NCBI RefSeq assembly: GCF_030551255.1
Contig: NZ_CP130630.1
Span: 7,235,501-7,299,500, forward strand
DNA from: Streptomyces sp. NL15-2K
GTDB taxonomy: Bacteria > Actinomycetota > Actinomycetes > Streptomycetales > Streptomycetaceae
Length of the DNA stretch: 64,000 bases
Direction of reading: 5' to 3'
The position numbers and the translations under genes are program-made. Below are positions 50,708 through 58,978 of this stretch, one piece after another. Under the pieces are notes generated by a model. The model had not been told where the DNA came from and ran no database searches. It saw only the letters and a program-made list of their open reading frames with translations. Within the stretch, counting starts at the first letter, position 1. The number at the start of each line of letters is the position of its first letter.

Positions 50708-51880
50708 GTGACCGTCGACGACACGGGCTCCGGCGCGGACGCGGACGGCCGGGAGGAGCGTCCCCCACTCTCGAGTTCGCTCGAACGGGGGGACCCCCAC
50801 GCCGCCGACCCCGGCGAGGACTCCGGCGAGGACCCTCTCGCCCTGCGTATCGAGCAGCTCATCCTCGGCGCCGAGCGGCGCTACACCCCCTTCCAGGCGG
50901 CCCGTAGCGCGGGCGTCTCGGTGGAGCTGGCCACCCGCTTCTGGCGGGCCATGGGCTTCGCCGACATCGGGCAGGCCAAGGCGCTCACCGAGGCCGACGT
51001 CCTCGCACTGCGCCGGCTCTCCGGTCTCGTCGAGGCGGGGCTGCTGAGCGAGGCGATGGCCGTGCAGGTGGCGCGGTCCACCGGGCAGACCACCGCCCGG
51101 CTGGCCGAATGGCAGATGGACACGTTCCTGGAGGGGCTGACCGAGCCCCCGGAACCCGGGATGACGCGCACCGAGGTGACGTACCCGATCATCGAGCTGC
51201 TCCTGCCCGAACTGGAGGAGTTCCTCGTCTACGTCTGGCGGCGCCAGCTCGCCGCCTCGGCGGGCCGGGTCGTCCAGACCGCCGACGACGAGGAGATGGT
51301 CGACCGGCGCCTCGCCGTCGGCTTCGCCGACCTCGTCGGATTCACCCGACTGACCCGCCGCATGGAGGAGGAGGAACTCGGCGAACTCGTCGAGGCCTTC
51401 GAGACCACCGCCGCCGACCTGGTCGCCGCGCGCGGCGGACGGCTCATCAAGACGCTCGGCGACGAGGTGCTGTACGCCGCCGACGACGCGGGCGTGGCCG
51501 CCGAGATCGCGCTGCGCCTCATCGAGACCATGGCGAACGACGAGACGATGCCGGAGCTGCGCGTCGGCATCGCCTTCGGCACGGTGACCACTCGAATGGG
51601 CGATGTCTTCGGTACGACCGTGAACCTCGCGTCCCGGCTGACGTCCATAGCCCCGCGCGACGCCGTCCTCGTCGACAGCGCCTTCGCGGAGGAGCTGATC
51701 CGTACCGCGGAGGCGCCCGCCTCGGAGGCGGAGGCGGCCGAGGCCGTGGCCGCCGCCGAGAAGGAGGGCGAGGAGCCGCCGACGTACCGCTTCGCGCTCC
51801 AGCCGATGTGGCAGCGGCCGGTGCGTGGGCTGGGCGTGGTCGAGCCGTGGCTGCTGACTCGGCGGGACGGCGGGGGGTAG
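50708..51880 (+). CDS. cya: Class III adenylate cyclase
   Basis: A 390-aa cytosolic cyclase making cAMP. Residues about 45-180 are the adenylate-cyclase regulatory domain (YTPFQAARSAGVSVELATRFWRAMGFADIG). The catalytic domain follows (VGFADLVGFTRLTRRMEEEELGELV, GRLIKTLGDEVLYAADD with the second metal Asp, and GDVFGTTVNLASRLT for the transition-state residues). S. coelicolor has a single adenylate cyclase in this gene context. The GTG start at 50708 follows GGAAGGGCAGC. A repeat palindrome at 50762-50800 contributes residues about 19-31 of the disordered N-terminus. Confidence 0.94.
   Translation: MTVDDTGSGADADGREERPPLSSSLERGDPHAADPGEDSGEDPLALRIEQLILGAERRYTPFQAARSAGVSVELATRFWRAMGFADIGQAKALTEADVLALRRLSGLVEAGLLSEAMAVQVARSTGQTTARLAEWQMDTFLEGLTEPPEPGMTRTEVTYPIIELLLPELEEFLVYVWRRQLAASAGRVVQTADDEEMVDRRLAVGFADLVGFTRLTRRMEEEELGELVEAFETTAADLVAARGGRLIKTLGDEVLYAADDAGVAAEIALRLIETMANDETMPELRVGIAFGTVTTRMGDVFGTTVNLASRLTSIAPRDAVLVDSAFAEELIRTAEAPASEAEAAEAVAAAEKEGEEPPTYRFALQPMWQRPVRGLGVVEPWLLTRRDGGG
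50762..50800. repeat. Palindromic Streptomyces repeat inside the cya coding region
   Basis: CCCCCACTCTCGAG...CTCGAACGGGGGGAC is the same repeat as the pair inside the 43738 element, in inverse orientation. Here it is translated in frame as PPLSSSLERGDPH. Confidence 0.85.
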
Positions 51881-51933
51881 CCGCGGCCGCCGCGGGTTCT
51901 TTCGTCGGTCGTGGCGGGCGATCGGCTGGCTGG

Positions 51934-52102
51934 CTAGTGCCCCGGCAGGCAACGTTTGCCCGTCAAGGAGCGGCGTCCGGTGCGTGCTCTCGGCGTGCCG
52001 GCCGGAAGCCCTCGTACTGGACGTACTTGGGCTTTCGGCCGGTGCGGCGAGAGTGCGTGCCGGGCGTCGCGACGGGGCGAACGTTGCCTGTCGGGGCACT
52101 AG
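51934..52102. mobile_element. Hairpin MITE with CTAG ends
   Basis: About 169 bp bounded by inverted repeats CTAGTGCCCCG(G/A)CAGGC continuing AACGTT(T/C)GCCC (about 30 bp, three differences). The inside is also nearly self-complementary (GCGTCCGGTGCGTGCTCTCGG against CGAGAGTGCGTGCCGGGCGTCG), so the whole element can fold into one hairpin. It has no coding capacity. The right-hand CTAG supplies the TAG stop of the minus-strand gene ending at 52099. Confidence 0.8.
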
Positions 52103-52770
52103 TCGAGGCACACGTTGATCAGCGGTAGGCACAGGCCGGGCCGGTCTGGGTGATCCGACTGGTCCGGCTGGTCCGGCTGTGGGGCCGGGAGCGGCGAGGT
52201 GCGGCTCGGGGGCGGGGTAGGTGCCGGGCGTGGGGCCGTGGGCGTCGAGGCCGGTGGCCGGGGTGCGGTGGTGGGTCGTGCGGTGGTGGGTCCTGCGGCG
52301 GTGCCGGTCGCGGTCGGGTTCGGGGCGTCCGGGATGGTCGTGGGGACGGTTGCTGGCCGTCCCTGGGCGTCGGTCGCGTACGGCGTGGGGGACAGGGACC
52401 TGACCCGGTGAGGTGTCGTGCCCGTCCCGCCCCCCGGTGAGGTCGCCGTCGGGCTCACCTCGGGGGTGCTCCCCGTGGGGGCGGCGGAGTTGGCGGGGCT
52501 GTCCGTGCCGGTGTCCAGATCCGGGCTGGGTTCGGCCTCCGAGGTGCTGAGGCTCTGGACGTTCGTGTCGGGTGTCAGGCGTACGAGGCTCAGTACCCCG
52601 GCCGCCACGGCCAGGCCGCCGGCGGCGAGCAGCATCTTGCGGGGGCGGGGCTTGCGGTGACGGCCGCGGGGGCTTCGCAGACGGGTTCCGGGGTCGTACG
52701 ACTCGGGCTGTGCGGTCGCCGTGACCTGCGTGGTCGCTCTCTCCGGCCTCTCCTGCGTGTTCGTCGTCAT
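52099..52770 (-). CDS. Membrane-anchored Pro/Thr-rich protein
   Basis: A 223-aa protein with a cytoplasmic basic N-terminus (RSPRGRHRKPRPRKM), one transmembrane helix (LLAAGGLAVAAGVLSLV), and a long Pro/Thr/Ser-rich extracytoplasmic region (residues about 70-205) ending with GLCLPLINVCLD, which contains two Cys. It is a low-complexity wall-spanning stalk with a small terminal Cys motif; function unknown. Its stop codon lies within the CTAG end of the hairpin element, so the C-terminus may have been altered by the insertion. Confidence 0.72.
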   Translation of the reverse strand: MTTNTQERPERATTQVTATAQPESYDPGTRLRSPRGRHRKPRPRKMLLAAGGLAVAAGVLSLVRLTPDTNVQSLSTSEAEPSPDLDTGTDSPANSAAPTGSTPEVSPTATSPGGGTGTTPHRVRSLSPTPYATDAQGRPATVPTTIPDAPNPTATGTAAGPTTARPTTAPRPPASTPTAPRPAPTPPPSRTSPLPAPQPDQPDQSDHPDRPGLCLPLINVCLD

Positions 52771-52897
52771 CTCCCTCGACCCCTCCCCGATGCGCTCACG
52801 CCCCCTGTACGCCGTGGCGGACGCACGTTATGCGCTCTCGTGGGCGGTGGGGTGGCAGTCGGGCGGTATGTCACTCGAACGGGGTCTCGGGCGTCGA

Positions 52898-52931
52898 TAT
52901 GATCTGGGCAGTGTTGTTAACACACGTTAAC
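52898..52931 (+). promoter_or_regulatory. Promoter and palindromic operator before the enoyl-CoA hydratase gene
   Basis: TATGAT (52898-52903) is a good -10 element. GTTAAC-ACAC-GTTAAC (52916-52931) follows at the expected transcription start. A palindrome there suits a TetR- or FadR-like repressor of fatty-acid genes; the regulator is not known. Confidence 0.6.
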
Positions 52932-52943
52932 CGGGAGGGTGTC

Positions 52944-53801
52944 ATGGGCGGTGTCACGGGCGGTGTCACGGGCGAGGAGCGGTTCGGGGAGTTCGTGCTG
53001 GTACGGCGACACGGGGGCGAGGGCGGGCACGGGGCCGAGGGCGCCGGGCATGGGCATGTCGCGGAGCTGGTCCTCGATCGGCCCAGGGCCATGAACGCCG
53101 TCTCGACGGAGATGGCCCGGTCCATCGCGGCGGCCTGCGCCGCGCTGGGCGGGGACAGGAGCGTGCGGGTGGTCGTGGTGACCTCCACGCATGAGCGGGC
53201 TTTCTGCGTCGGGGCCGACCTGAAGGAACGCAACTCCTTGAGCGACGCCGAGCTGGTGCGACAGCGGCCGGTGGCGCGGGGGGCGTACACCGGGGTGCTG
53301 GAGCTGCCTGTGCCGACGATCGCGGCGGTGCATGGGTTTGCGCTCGGGGGTGGGTTCGAGCTGGCGCTGGCTTGTGACCTGATCGTGGCGGATCGTACGG
53401 CGGTGGTGGGGTTGCCGGAGGTGTCCGTGGGGGTGATTCCGGGGGGCGGTGGTACGCAGCTGCTGCCGCGGCGGGTGGGGGCGGCGCGGGCGGCCGAGCT
53501 GATCTTTACCGCGCGGCGGGTGGAGGCTGTGGAGGCGGGGGAGCTGGGGCTGGTGGATCAGGTGGTGGAGGAAGGGCGGGATCGGGAGGAGGCGTTGGTG
53601 CTGGCCGGGCGGATCGCGGGGAACTCGCCGGTTGGGCTGCGGGCGGCCAAGCGGGCGTTGCGGTTGGGGCAGGGCTTGGATCTGCGGGCCGGACTGGAGG
53701 TCGAGGACGCGGCTTGGCGGGCGGTGGCGTTTTCGGGGGATCGGGCGGAAGGGGTTGCGGCGTTCAATGAGAAGCGGCGGCCTTCTTGGCCGGGGGAGTG
53801 A
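52944..53801 (+). CDS. Enoyl-CoA hydratase/isomerase family protein
   Basis: A 285-aa crotonase. After a 30-residue Gly-rich N-terminus come AELVLDRPRAMNAVSTEM, the first oxyanion motif AFCVGADLKERN, the second HGFALGGGFELALACDLIVAD, and GLPEVSVGVIPGGGGTQLLPR with the catalytic glutamates of hydratases. It hydrates 2-trans-enoyl-CoA in fatty-acid breakdown. ATG 52944 follows CGGGAGGGTGTC. Codons in the second half are strongly G-ending. Confidence 0.92.
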   Translation: MGGVTGGVTGEERFGEFVLVRRHGGEGGHGAEGAGHGHVAELVLDRPRAMNAVSTEMARSIAAACAALGGDRSVRVVVVTSTHERAFCVGADLKERNSLSDAELVRQRPVARGAYTGVLELPVPTIAAVHGFALGGGFELALACDLIVADRTAVVGLPEVSVGVIPGGGGTQLLPRRVGAARAAELIFTARRVEAVEAGELGLVDQVVEEGRDREEALVLAGRIAGNSPVGLRAAKRALRLGQGLDLRAGLEVEDAAWRAVAFSGDRAEGVAAFNEKRRPSWPGE

Positions 53802-54231
53802 TTCGGACGTGTGCTTTTAGGGTGCCGGGGGCGGGTCTGGGCCGGTTGGTGGTGCCGTCTGTTGTCTGGTTGCCCCGGGGTGGGGGCTGGGCGGGGGTGG
53901 GTCGCGCGGCCCGGCGCTGCGGGGTGCCGCCTGCGCCCACCCGTGCCGCCCCTGGGGGCACCTCCCAGGCCCTTAAGGCACTGGGGGAGGCACGAATGCC
54001 CGCAGCCAGCGGGGCGCGATCGCTTGTGAGGGTCACCTCTTGGCCGACCGAGTCAAATGGTGGGTGGGCATAGGCCGGGGGTCTGGGGGCGGAGCCCCCA
54101 GCGCACGACTGTCCGCAGGCTGGCGGCGTCGGCTGTGCCCAGTGGCTCCCGCACCCGGCGCCGGCTGTCGCCGGCGGTCACCCCAGCGCCGCGTCAAGTG
54201 ACCGGTTCGTCCCGATTCTCCCTAGCCTGGA
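53802..54231. repeat. Intergenic spacer built of dispersed Streptomyces repeats
   Basis: 430 bases without a gene. Copy A (53883-54005): GGGCTGGGCGGGGGTGGGTC..., GGGGTGCCGCCTGCGCCCAC, then a tail ...GCCCGCAG; it is shared with 61892-61982. It contains an extra palindromic insert (TGGGGGCACCTCCCAGG...CACTGGGGGAGG). Copy B (54057-54104): GGTGGGTGGGCATAGG followed by GGGGGCGGAGCCCCC, shared with 1107-1153. It is likely the 3' end region of the hydratase gene. A TAGCCT near 54222 may be the -10 of the next gene. Confidence 0.7.
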
Positions 54232-54234
54232 GTG

Positions 54235-55380
54235 ATGGGTGAGGACAGTCGGCTCGCCGCCGTGGTGGCGTTGGCTCAAGGCATGGCGGCGGCCCGTTGC
54301 TCGCGGGAGGCCTGGTGGGCCGCCGCCCATGGGGCGTGCCGCGCGCTCGGGGGGAGTTTCGCCGCGCTGTCCGTGTGGGAGCGGGAGCTCGGACGGCTCA
54401 AGGTCCTGGTCAACGTGGGTGAGCGGGCCGAGGGCGAGGAGGAGTTCCCGGACGACGAGGCCTACCCGGTGCACCAGTTCGCCGAGATCACCGAGTTCCT
54501 GCACGAACGGTGGGCCGGCGGCGGCGAGCCCAACGCCTGGGTGGAGACGGCGGAGGGACCGGCGGCCGGCCGCCGCCCCGGTTACGTCCACCAACGCGTC
54601 GCCGCCCTGCGCAGGAGAGGCCGCGGCTCCTGCGTCGTCGCGCCGATTGTGCTGCACGGGCGGGCCTGGGGCGAGCTGTACGTCGCCCGCCCGGTCGGCG
54701 CCCCCGTCTTCGACCGCGCCGACGCCGACTTCGCCACCGTCCTGGCCTCCGTCGTCGCCGCCGGCATCGCCCAGACCGAGCGGCTGGAGGAGGTCCGCCG
54801 ACTGGCGTTCACCGACGCGCTCACCGGTCTCGCCAACCGCCGCGCCGTCGACGCGCGCCTGGACCGGGCCGTGGAGCGGCACCGTAAGGAAGGCGTCGTC
54901 GTCAGCCTCGTCGTCTGCGACCTCAACGGGCTCAAGCGCGTCAACGACACCCACGGGCACGCCGTAGGCGACCGGCTCCTCGAACGCTTCGGATCCGTCC
55001 TCTCCCTCTGCGGCGCCATGCTGCCCGGCACCATCGCCGCCCGCCTCGGCGGCGACGAGTTCTGTCTGCTCGCGGTCGGGCCGCCCGCCGACGAGGTCGT
55101 CAAGGCGGCCGACGAACTCTGCCGCCGGGCGGCCGAGTTGGAGCTGGGGGAAGGGGTCGCCTGCGGGGTCGCGTCCACGGGGGATCCCATCGGGGAGGTG
55201 CGCTCGGCCCGCCGGCTGTTCCGGCTCGCCGACGCGGCCCAGTACCGGGCCAAGGCCGAACGGTCCACCCGGCCGGTCGTCGCCGGACGCGAGGGCCCCG
55301 ACGATCCCGTCGTACGACTGGCCGACGAACCCTCCGTCGAGCCGACCGCGGAGCGCCGCCGCTTCCGCGGACGTCACTGA
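54235..55380 (+). CDS. cdgE: GAF-GGDEF diguanylate cyclase, CdgE type
   Basis: A 381-aa protein. A GAF-like sensor occupies residues about 10-185. The GGDEF domain follows: FTDALTGLANRRAVDARL, VVCDLNGLKRVNDTHGHAVGDRLL and RLGGDEFCLL, with an intact active site. The canonical RxxD inhibitory site upstream of GGDEF is absent (GTIAARL). It makes cyclic di-GMP, which controls development through BldD in Streptomyces. The gene position before hutH matches S. coelicolor cdgE. GTG 54232 directly precedes ATG 54235; translation may be leaderless. Confidence 0.9.
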   Translation: MGEDSRLAAVVALAQGMAAARCSREAWWAAAHGACRALGGSFAALSVWERELGRLKVLVNVGERAEGEEEFPDDEAYPVHQFAEITEFLHERWAGGGEPNAWVETAEGPAAGRRPGYVHQRVAALRRRGRGSCVVAPIVLHGRAWGELYVARPVGAPVFDRADADFATVLASVVAAGIAQTERLEEVRRLAFTDALTGLANRRAVDARLDRAVERHRKEGVVVSLVVCDLNGLKRVNDTHGHAVGDRLLERFGSVLSLCGAMLPGTIAARLGGDEFCLLAVGPPADEVVKAADELCRRAAELELGEGVACGVASTGDPIGEVRSARRLFRLADAAQYRAKAERSTRPVVAGREGPDDPVVRLADEPSVEPTAERRRFRGRH

Positions 55381-55480
55381 CGATGTTCACGGTACTGAAG
55401 GGTGACCCATCGGTAAGGGGTGAACCCGGCCCCCACTGGTGACATTCTCGAATTCACTGCGTACGCTCCTGAATATGGAT

Positions 55481-57019
55481 ATGCACACTGTGGTGGTGGG
55501 GACGTCCGGCGTGACCGCGTCCGACGTTCTCGCCGTGGCGCGCGCCGGCGCCCGGGTCGAGCTCTCCGAGGAGGCGGTAGCCGCCCTCACCGCGGCCCGG
55601 GAGATCGTGGACGCGCTGGCCGCCAAGCCCGACCCCGTCTACGGCGTGAGCACCGGCTTCGGCGCCCTGGCGACCCGGCACATCAGCCAGGAGCTGCGGG
55701 CCCGGCTGCAGCGCAACATCGTCCGCTCGCACGCCGCCGGGATGGGACCGCGGGTCGAGCGGGAGGTCGTACGCGCCCTCATGTTCCTGCGGCTGAAGAC
55801 CGTCTGCTCCGGGCGCACCGGCGTCCGCCCCGAGGTCGCGCGGACCATGGCCGACGTCCTCAACGCCGGCATCACCCCGGTCGTCCACGAGTTCGGCTCC
55901 CTCGGCTGCTCCGGCGACCTGGCCCCGCTGTCCCACTGCGCCCTGACGCTCATGGGAGAGGGGGACGCCGAAGGGCCCGACGGGGTCGTACGGCCGGCCG
56001 GCGAGCTCCTCGCCGAACACGGGATCCAGCCCGTCGCACTGCGCGAGAAGGAGGGCCTCGCCCTCCTCAACGGCACCGACGGCATGCTCGGCATGCTGGT
56101 CATGGCCCTCGCCGACCTGGAGACGCTGTACAAGTCGGCCGACGTGACAGCGGCCCTGTCGCTGGAGGCACTCCTCGGCACCGACAAGGTCCTCGCCCCC
56201 GAACTGCACGCCATCCGCCCGCACCCCGGGCAGGGCGCCAGCGCCGCCAACATGCTGGCCGTACTGAAGGGTTCGGGCCTGACAGGGCATCACCAGGACG
56301 ACGCGCCCCGCGTCCAGGACGCCTACTCCGTGCGCTGCGCACCGCAGGTCGCCGGCGCCGGGCGGGACACCATGGCCCACGCCCGGCTGGTCGCCGAGCG
56401 CGAGCTGGCCTCCGCCGTGGACAACCCGGTCGTCCTGCCCGACGGGCGCGTGGAGTCCAACGGTAACTTCCACGGCGCCCCGGTGGGCTACGTCCTCGAC
56501 TTCCTCGCCATCGCCGCCGCCGACCTCGCCTCCATCACCGAGCGCCGCACCGACCGGCTGCTCGACAAGAACCGCAGCCACGGTCTGCCGCCGTTCCTCG
56601 CCGATGACGCCGGCGTGGACTCCGGGCTGATGATCGCTCAGTACACGCAGGCCGCGCTGGTGAGCGAGATGAAGCGGCTCGCCGTACCGGCGTCGGCGGA
56701 CTCCATCCCGTCCTCCGCCATGCAGGAGGACCACGTCTCCATGGGCTGGTCGGCGGCGCGCAAGCTGCGCACGGCCGTCGACAGTCTCACGCGCGTCATC
56801 GCCATCGAGTTGTACGCCGCCACGCGCGCCGTCGAACTGCGTGAGGGGCTGACCCCGGCGCCGGCGTCACGGGCGGTCATCGACGCCGTACGGGAGGCGG
56901 GGGTGGAGGGCCCGGGACCGGACCGGTTCCTGGCGCCCGACCTCGCCGCCGCGGACGCGTTCGTGCGGGCCGGGCGGCTGGTCGCGGCGGCGGAGACGGT
57001 CACCGGGCCGCTGCGGTAA
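55481..57019 (+). CDS. hutH: Histidine ammonia-lyase
   Basis: A 512-aa lyase converting histidine to urocanate and ammonia, the first step of histidine use. It has YGVSTGFGALATRHI, the MIO cofactor region GSLGCSGDLAPLSH (Cys143-Ser144-Gly145), LLNGTDGMLGM, NFHGAPVGY and SAMQEDHVSMG. The cofactor tripeptide is Cys-Ser-Gly rather than the usual Ala-Ser-Gly. ATG 55481 gives the streptomycete-type N-terminus MHTVVVGTSGV; ATG 55475 is two codons earlier. A 15-bp direct repeat (GGGCCGCTGCGGTAA) overlaps the stop and recurs 25 bases later. Confidence 0.95.
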   Translation: MHTVVVGTSGVTASDVLAVARAGARVELSEEAVAALTAAREIVDALAAKPDPVYGVSTGFGALATRHISQELRARLQRNIVRSHAAGMGPRVEREVVRALMFLRLKTVCSGRTGVRPEVARTMADVLNAGITPVVHEFGSLGCSGDLAPLSHCALTLMGEGDAEGPDGVVRPAGELLAEHGIQPVALREKEGLALLNGTDGMLGMLVMALADLETLYKSADVTAALSLEALLGTDKVLAPELHAIRPHPGQGASAANMLAVLKGSGLTGHHQDDAPRVQDAYSVRCAPQVAGAGRDTMAHARLVAERELASAVDNPVVLPDGRVESNGNFHGAPVGYVLDFLAIAAADLASITERRTDRLLDKNRSHGLPPFLADDAGVDSGLMIAQYTQAALVSEMKRLAVPASADSIPSSAMQEDHVSMGWSAARKLRTAVDSLTRVIAIELYAATRAVELREGLTPAPASRAVIDAVREAGVEGPGPDRFLAPDLAAADAFVRAGRLVAAAETVTGPLR

Positions 57020-57048
57020 CCGGTCAGCGGGCCGCTGCGGTAAGCAGA

Positions 57049-57089
57049 ACGGGCCTTGTCGGTCGGGTCGGCGAACCGGCAAGGCCCGT
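57049..57089. terminator. Terminator between hutH and the lipoprotein gene
   Basis: ACGGGCCTTGTCGGT (57049-57063) pairs with ACCGGCAAGGCCCGT (57075-57089), with one G-T pair. It serves both convergent genes. Confidence 0.88.
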
Positions 57090-57093
57090 CGGA

Positions 57094-57885
57094 TCACTTG
57101 AGCTTGGCCGCCTGCGCGTCGATCACGGCCGCCGGGACGTCGTACGCCTTGCCGGAGGTGACCAGGGCGAGGTTCACCGTGTAGTACGTGGCGATGGTGT
57201 TGCCGTGACGCACCACCTCGGTGTGGAAGACGCCCGTCCCGTCGCCGTCCATCGCGGATTCGGCGGCGAACGCGACGGACTCGTCACCGGCGCCCGAGGC
57301 CTTCTCGGGGGCGATCTTGGTGATCTTCGTGTCCGTGCCCTCGGCGCTGAAGCCGAACCCGCCGGAGCAGGCCGTGACCCCGTCGGAGACGGCCTTGAAG
57401 GCCTTTTCCGCGCCGTCGCCCTCGTACGAGGACAGGCCCACGTAGGTGGCGGCGAGGTTGAACGCCTCGCTGAAGTCGCCCTCGGCCAGGTCCTCCAGGG
57501 ACGTGGAGGCGGAGTCCGACGGAGCCGCCTGGGTGACGGTGTTGCTCGCCTGCGCGTCCGTGTCCCCCGGCGGGAGCGCCGCCATGGAGTGGGCGACGGG
57601 CTCGCACTCCGCCTTGTCGACCTTCAGCACGCTCTTGGAAGCGGGCAGGGTGTCGTCACCGGAGGTGACCTTGTAGCCCTCGATCTCGCCCTCGGCGAGC
57701 AGCAGCTTCTCCAACTCGGCCGCGCTGTACGCCTTCGCGGCGACGGTGGGTGAGGAGGAGGACCCGGAGTTCGCGGAGTCCTTGGAGTCGTCCGACCCGT
57801 CGCTGGAACAGCCCGTCATAAGGGCGAGCGACAGAACGCTCACGGCAGCCGTGGCGCTCATGCGCGCGCCCGTTGATCTCTTCAT
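57094..57885 (-). CDS. Secreted lipoprotein of unknown function
   Basis: A 263-aa lipoprotein with signal sequence and lipobox LSLALMTGCSS (lipidated Cys near 26), a Ser/Asp-rich linker, then a folded domain of about 215 residues (YSAAELEKLLLAEGEIEGYKV, FNLAATYVGLSSYEGDGAEKAFKAV, FHTEVVRHGNTIATYYTVNLA). It resembles the substrate-free sensor-type lipoproteins common in Streptomyces envelopes. ATG 57885 (MKRSTGARM) has the expected basic n-region. Confidence 0.82.
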   Translation of the reverse strand: MKRSTGARMSATAAVSVLSLALMTGCSSDGSDDSKDSANSGSSSSPTVAAKAYSAAELEKLLLAEGEIEGYKVTSGDDTLPASKSVLKVDKAECEPVAHSMAALPPGDTDAQASNTVTQAAPSDSASTSLEDLAEGDFSEAFNLAATYVGLSSYEGDGAEKAFKAVSDGVTACSGGFGFSAEGTDTKITKIAPEKASGAGDESVAFAAESAMDGDGTGVFHTEVVRHGNTIATYYTVNLALVTSGKAYDVPAAVIDAQAAKLK

Positions 57886-57927
57886 GGGCGGACTATGAAG
57901 GTTTTCTGAAGATCGCGTCAAGCGAGT

Positions 57928-58254
57928 TCAAAAACCGAGACGTTCCCGGCGAACCGAGTACACGACGAACCCGGCACCCAGAGTGAGGAAGAGGGTGCCT
58001 CCGACGACGTACGGGGTGGTGTCGAAGCTGCCCGTGTCCGCGAGTTGCGTGCCCTCGGCGGTCGTGCTCGACGTGCTGGACGTACTCGTGGACGCGGCCC
58101 GCGCCTGGGTCGTGACCTGCGACGTCGGGGTCGCAGAGGGGTCCGTTCTGGCCGGGTGGTCCGCCGTCGCGTTGGCGGAGGGGACGAACCACAGGGCGCC
58201 CAGCAGGGTCCCCGCGGCGGTGGCGGTCAGCAACGGACGGCGAGCGGATGACAC
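57928..58254 (-). CDS. LAxTG sortase-anchored cell-wall protein
   Basis: A 108-aa protein: signal peptide (residues 1-29, ending SANA), a Ser/Thr-rich spacer, then the sorting signal LADTG (71-75), a hydrophobic helix (YVVGGTLFLTLGAGFVVYSV) and a basic tail RRERLGF. LAxTG is the motif of class E sortases, which anchor chaplins in Streptomyces. The mature part is only about 40 residues, so it is a minimal wall-linked stalk. Start ATG 58254. Confidence 0.85.
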   Translation of the reverse strand: MSSARRPLLTATAAGTLLGALWFVPSANATADHPARTDPSATPTSQVTTQARAASTSTSSTSSTTAEGTQLADTGSFDTTPYVVGGTLFLTLGAGFVVYSVRRERLGF

Positions 58255-58363
58255 GGAATATCGATCCCCTTGTGGCGCTGGCGAATTGGCCGTGTGGGGC
58301 GATGTTAGTGAAAGGCGCGGGTCACGGGAAAGTCACGGGAGCGACGGGCCGTACGCTCCGGGC

Positions 58364-58741
58364 ATGAGCACTGAAGAGACATCACGTTTTGTGCGCCTTC
58401 GCGTGGAAATTGTCCTGGAGGTCGACGACGCCGGCGCCGTGTCCGAGGCCGCGCTGGGGCGGATCGCGAAGGACGCCGATATGCCGGCCGAGGAACGGGT
58501 ACACGCCGAGAGCGCTGTGACAGAAGACACCGCGGAGGCCCTCGCGTATCTCGTGGACCCGTTCGACCTGGTCAGCGGGGTGCCGGGGGTCGAACTCGCG
58601 CAGGCCTCCTGGAGCAGCGAGCAGATCGACTACGACCCCGATTCGCCGGAATGGGACATCGACGAGGATGATGTCGACGAGGACGACGACGAAGTGGACG
58701 TCGTCGACGACGTCGACGACGGACAAGAGGCGGCCGGCTGA
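58364..58741 (+). CDS. Acidic conserved protein of unknown function
   Basis: A 125-aa soluble protein. The N-terminal part RFVRLRVEIVLEVDDAGAVSEAALGRIAKDA looks like a small alpha/beta fold. The last 30 residues are almost entirely Asp/Glu/Val. The gene is followed by a strong terminator. ATG 58364 is the only start with a plausible context; the long frame upstream is antisense to the LAxTG gene. Confidence 0.75.
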   Translation: MSTEETSRFVRLRVEIVLEVDDAGAVSEAALGRIAKDADMPAEERVHAESAVTEDTAEALAYLVDPFDLVSGVPGVELAQASWSSEQIDYDPDSPEWDIDEDDVDEDDDEVDVVDDVDDGQEAAG

Positions 58742-58762
58742 GCCCGCTTGGGGAAATCGTGA

Positions 58763-58791
58763 CCCCGGGCGGAAACCGCCGCCCGGGGTTT
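58763..58791 (+). terminator. Rho-independent terminator
   Basis: CCCCGGGCGG (58763-58772) pairs perfectly with CCGCCCGGGG (58779-58788), followed by TTTCG. Confidence 0.9.
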
Positions 58792-58978
58792 CGTCGTCTC
58801 AAGAGGCGCACGGACCGACACTCCCACCACCCGCCACGCGGACGTGGTGTGCCCCACACCTTCGAAGAATGTGGAACGGGACGAACCGGTCGTAGCGTTG
58901 AAGGCTTATGGGCGGGGACTCTCGGCTCGACGGGGCTCTCGGTGTTTTGGGGATTCGGCAACGATGGAGAAGCGTGTG

